A stretch of DNA of 6,524 bases from Omnitrophica WOR_2 bacterium GWA2_47_8 (GTDB lineage Bacteria > Omnitrophota > Gorgyraeia > Zapsychrales > GWA2-47-8): NCBI GenBank assembly GCA_001805375.1, contig MHFY01000083.1, positions 4,729-11,252 on the forward strand, written 5' to 3'. The notes beneath the pieces are model-generated. The model searched no databases. It saw nothing but the letters and a program-made list of their open reading frames with translations, and was not told the origin of the DNA. Position numbers and translations under genes: made by a program. Within the stretch, counting starts at the first letter, position 1. Every line of letters begins with the position of its first letter. Shown one piece after another: positions 5,482-6,524 of this stretch.

Positions 5482-6450
5482 ATGTCTTTTGAAGAAAAAG
5501 ATATTCTAAAAGATTCTGAATTATTGGATGCTTATTCACGGGCGGTGGTGGATGTCGTGGATCGCGTCGGGCCGGCGGTGGTGAGCATCAATATCGGCTG
5601 GCGTATCCATCCTCAGGGGATGGAGCAGGGCGGCGCTGGTTCCGGGGTCATTTTCACTCCGGACGGATATATCTTAACGAATAGCCATGTGGTCCACAAT
5701 GCCACGAAACTCACGGTTGTCTTAAATGATAACAAGGCCTTGGAGGCCCATGTGGTCGGAGAAGACCCGGCAACCGACCTGGCGGTTCTGCGTGTCAATG
5801 CGCCTAATTTACCCTTTGCGCAATTAGGAGATTCCAACTCTTTAAAAGTCGGACAGTTGGCGATAGCTATCGGGAATCCGCTGGGTTTTCAATCCACGGT
5901 CTCAACCGGCGTCATCAGCGCGGTGGGACGGAATTTAAGAAGCCCGGACGGCCGCCTTATCGAAAATATCGTCCAGCATACAGCACCGCTCAATCCGGGA
6001 AATTCCGGCGGCCCGCTGGTTGACTCAAGAGGAAGGGTCATCGGCATCAATGTCGCGATCATTTATATGGCCCAGGGCTTAAGTTTTTCCATCCCGGTTA
6101 ACACCGCGCAATGGGTTGCGTCACAGATCTTAAGTGTTGGCCGGGTCCGCCGGGGATTTTTAGGGATCGCGGGTAGAAAACGCGAGATCGACCCCCGCAT
6201 CGCCCGTTTTTATGAATTAAAGAACCAGGCGACCGTACAGATCGAAGCTATCGAACCCAACGGCCCGGCGCAGAGAGCGGGATTGCGTGAATTTGACCAG
6301 ATCGTTGCCATTGAAGCAACGATGGTTTCCACCGTTGATGACCTGCACCGCTTTTTATCGCAATGGCCGGTTGGGCAGCCGGTTGTTTTGACCGCCATCC
6401 GCGGCGCTGAACTATTAAAAATAACAGTTGTGCCGATGGAAGCTCCATAG
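5482..6450 (+). CDS. HtrA/DegP-like serine protease (S1C) with one PDZ domain, no signal peptide
   Basis: This gene encodes 322 residues. An AAAGGA site (5470-5475) lies six bases before the ATG. Residues 15-215 form the trypsin-like domain with the full triad: His69 in TNSHVV, Asp99 in DPATDLAVLRV and Ser175 in NPGNSGGPLV. Residues about 225-320 form a single PDZ domain with carboxylate-binding loop RRGFLGI. HtrA proteins normally degrade or refold damaged envelope proteins. This one begins MSFEEKDILKDSELLDAYSR and has neither signal peptide nor membrane anchor, so a cytoplasmic site is likely unless a start further upstream is used, for which I see no support. The segment before the active Ser reads QHTAPLNPGNSGG where QTDAxxNPGNSGG is usual. 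The heptad array separates it from the small Cys-rich gene, with no clear terminator between, so co-transcription from the regulated promoter is possible. Family and activity are confident; substrates are unknown. Confidence 0.93.
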   Translation: MSFEEKDILKDSELLDAYSRAVVDVVDRVGPAVVSINIGWRIHPQGMEQGGAGSGVIFTPDGYILTNSHVVHNATKLTVVLNDNKALEAHVVGEDPATDLAVLRVNAPNLPFAQLGDSNSLKVGQLAIAIGNPLGFQSTVSTGVISAVGRNLRSPDGRLIENIVQHTAPLNPGNSGGPLVDSRGRVIGINVAIIYMAQGLSFSIPVNTAQWVASQILSVGRVRRGFLGIAGRKREIDPRIARFYELKNQATVQIEAIEPNGPAQRAGLREFDQIVAIEATMVSTVDDLHRFLSQWPVGQPVVLTAIRGAELLKITVVPMEAP

Positions 6451-6455
6451 AGGTG

Positions 6456-6484
6456 ATCCTGCTTCGTCTTTCGACTCGCAGGAT
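6456..6484. repeat. REP-like palindromic unit after the protease gene
   Basis: ATCCTGC (6456-6462) and GCAGGAT (6478-6484) are perfect inverted arms around 15 bases. Read on the minus strand, the centre forms GTC-GAAA-GAC, a three-pair stem capped by a GNRA tetraloop, with a GA/GAA internal loop below it. The layout resembles dispersed REP-type palindromes. A run of only four T follows nine bases later (6494-6497), so use as a terminator is doubtful. The remaining bases to 6524 hold a weak GCCGT/ACGGC pair (6490-6494 and 6510-6514) and no recognisable gene. Confidence 0.55.
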
Positions 6485-6524
6485 GGCTCGCCGTTTTATA
6501 AGAAAAATCACGGCTCCCCCTTTT

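Noticed and set aside
5388..5492. A 34-codon ORF (MKMAMRLLLVLL...) running through the heptad array and overlapping the protease start
   Set aside because: It has no ribosome site, and its sequence is largely the translation of the 7-base repeat. Similar ITYHL-like peptides arise wherever this heptad occurs.
6490..6514. GCCGT and ACGGC inverted repeat near the window end as a terminator
   Set aside because: The stem is only five pairs with a 15-base loop, and C-rich sequence rather than a T-run follows directly. The window ends too soon to judge.

Overview
The window reads as a compact bacterial chromosome segment with all genes on the + strand, short intergenic gaps and roughly balanced GC. 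Sigma70-type promoters can be read directly: the -35 box TTGACA occurs exactly at three intergenic sites. No rRNA or tRNA gene is visible. The taxon cannot be fixed from sequence alone. A Gram-negative or deep-branching uncultivated lineage is plausible (CheX-like, DUF475 and HtrA-like families together, heptanucleotide repeats), but this is a weak inference.

Layout: (1) The 3' end of a DUF924-family gene enters from the left (1-354). (2) A near-consensus promoter places the transcription start on the ATG of a 314-residue protein with an N-terminal CheX-like domain and a long Ala/Pro/Glu-rich tail (415-1359). The mRNA is probably leaderless. (3) A gap holds a possible promoter followed by an intrinsic-terminator hairpin. 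It precedes a two-gene operon of integral membrane proteins: an APC-superfamily permease of the KimA (potassium importer) type with a soluble C-terminal domain (1526-3493), then a DUF475/TerC-like membrane protein (3520-4434). (4) A TetR-family regulator resembling NemR (4505-5113) has a strong promoter with an inverted-repeat operator over its start site. (5) A second, nearly identical operator lies between the -35 and -10 boxes of the next promoter. That promoter drives a 55-residue Cys- and Met-rich single-span membrane protein (5188-5355). (6) An inverted array of 7-bp repeats separates this small gene from an HtrA/DegP-like serine protease without a signal peptide (5482-6450). (7) The window ends in a short palindromic unit.

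The most interesting part is 4450-6450. A regulator with nine cysteines, one aligning with the redox-sensing Cys106 of E. coli NemR, appears to control itself and a tiny Cys/Met-rich membrane protein through matched operators. A cytoplasmic HtrA-like protease lies downstream, possibly co-transcribed. This looks like an electrophile, oxidant or soft-metal stress module without the usual NemR targets. The operators and ORFs are read from the sequence; the stress role is inferred.
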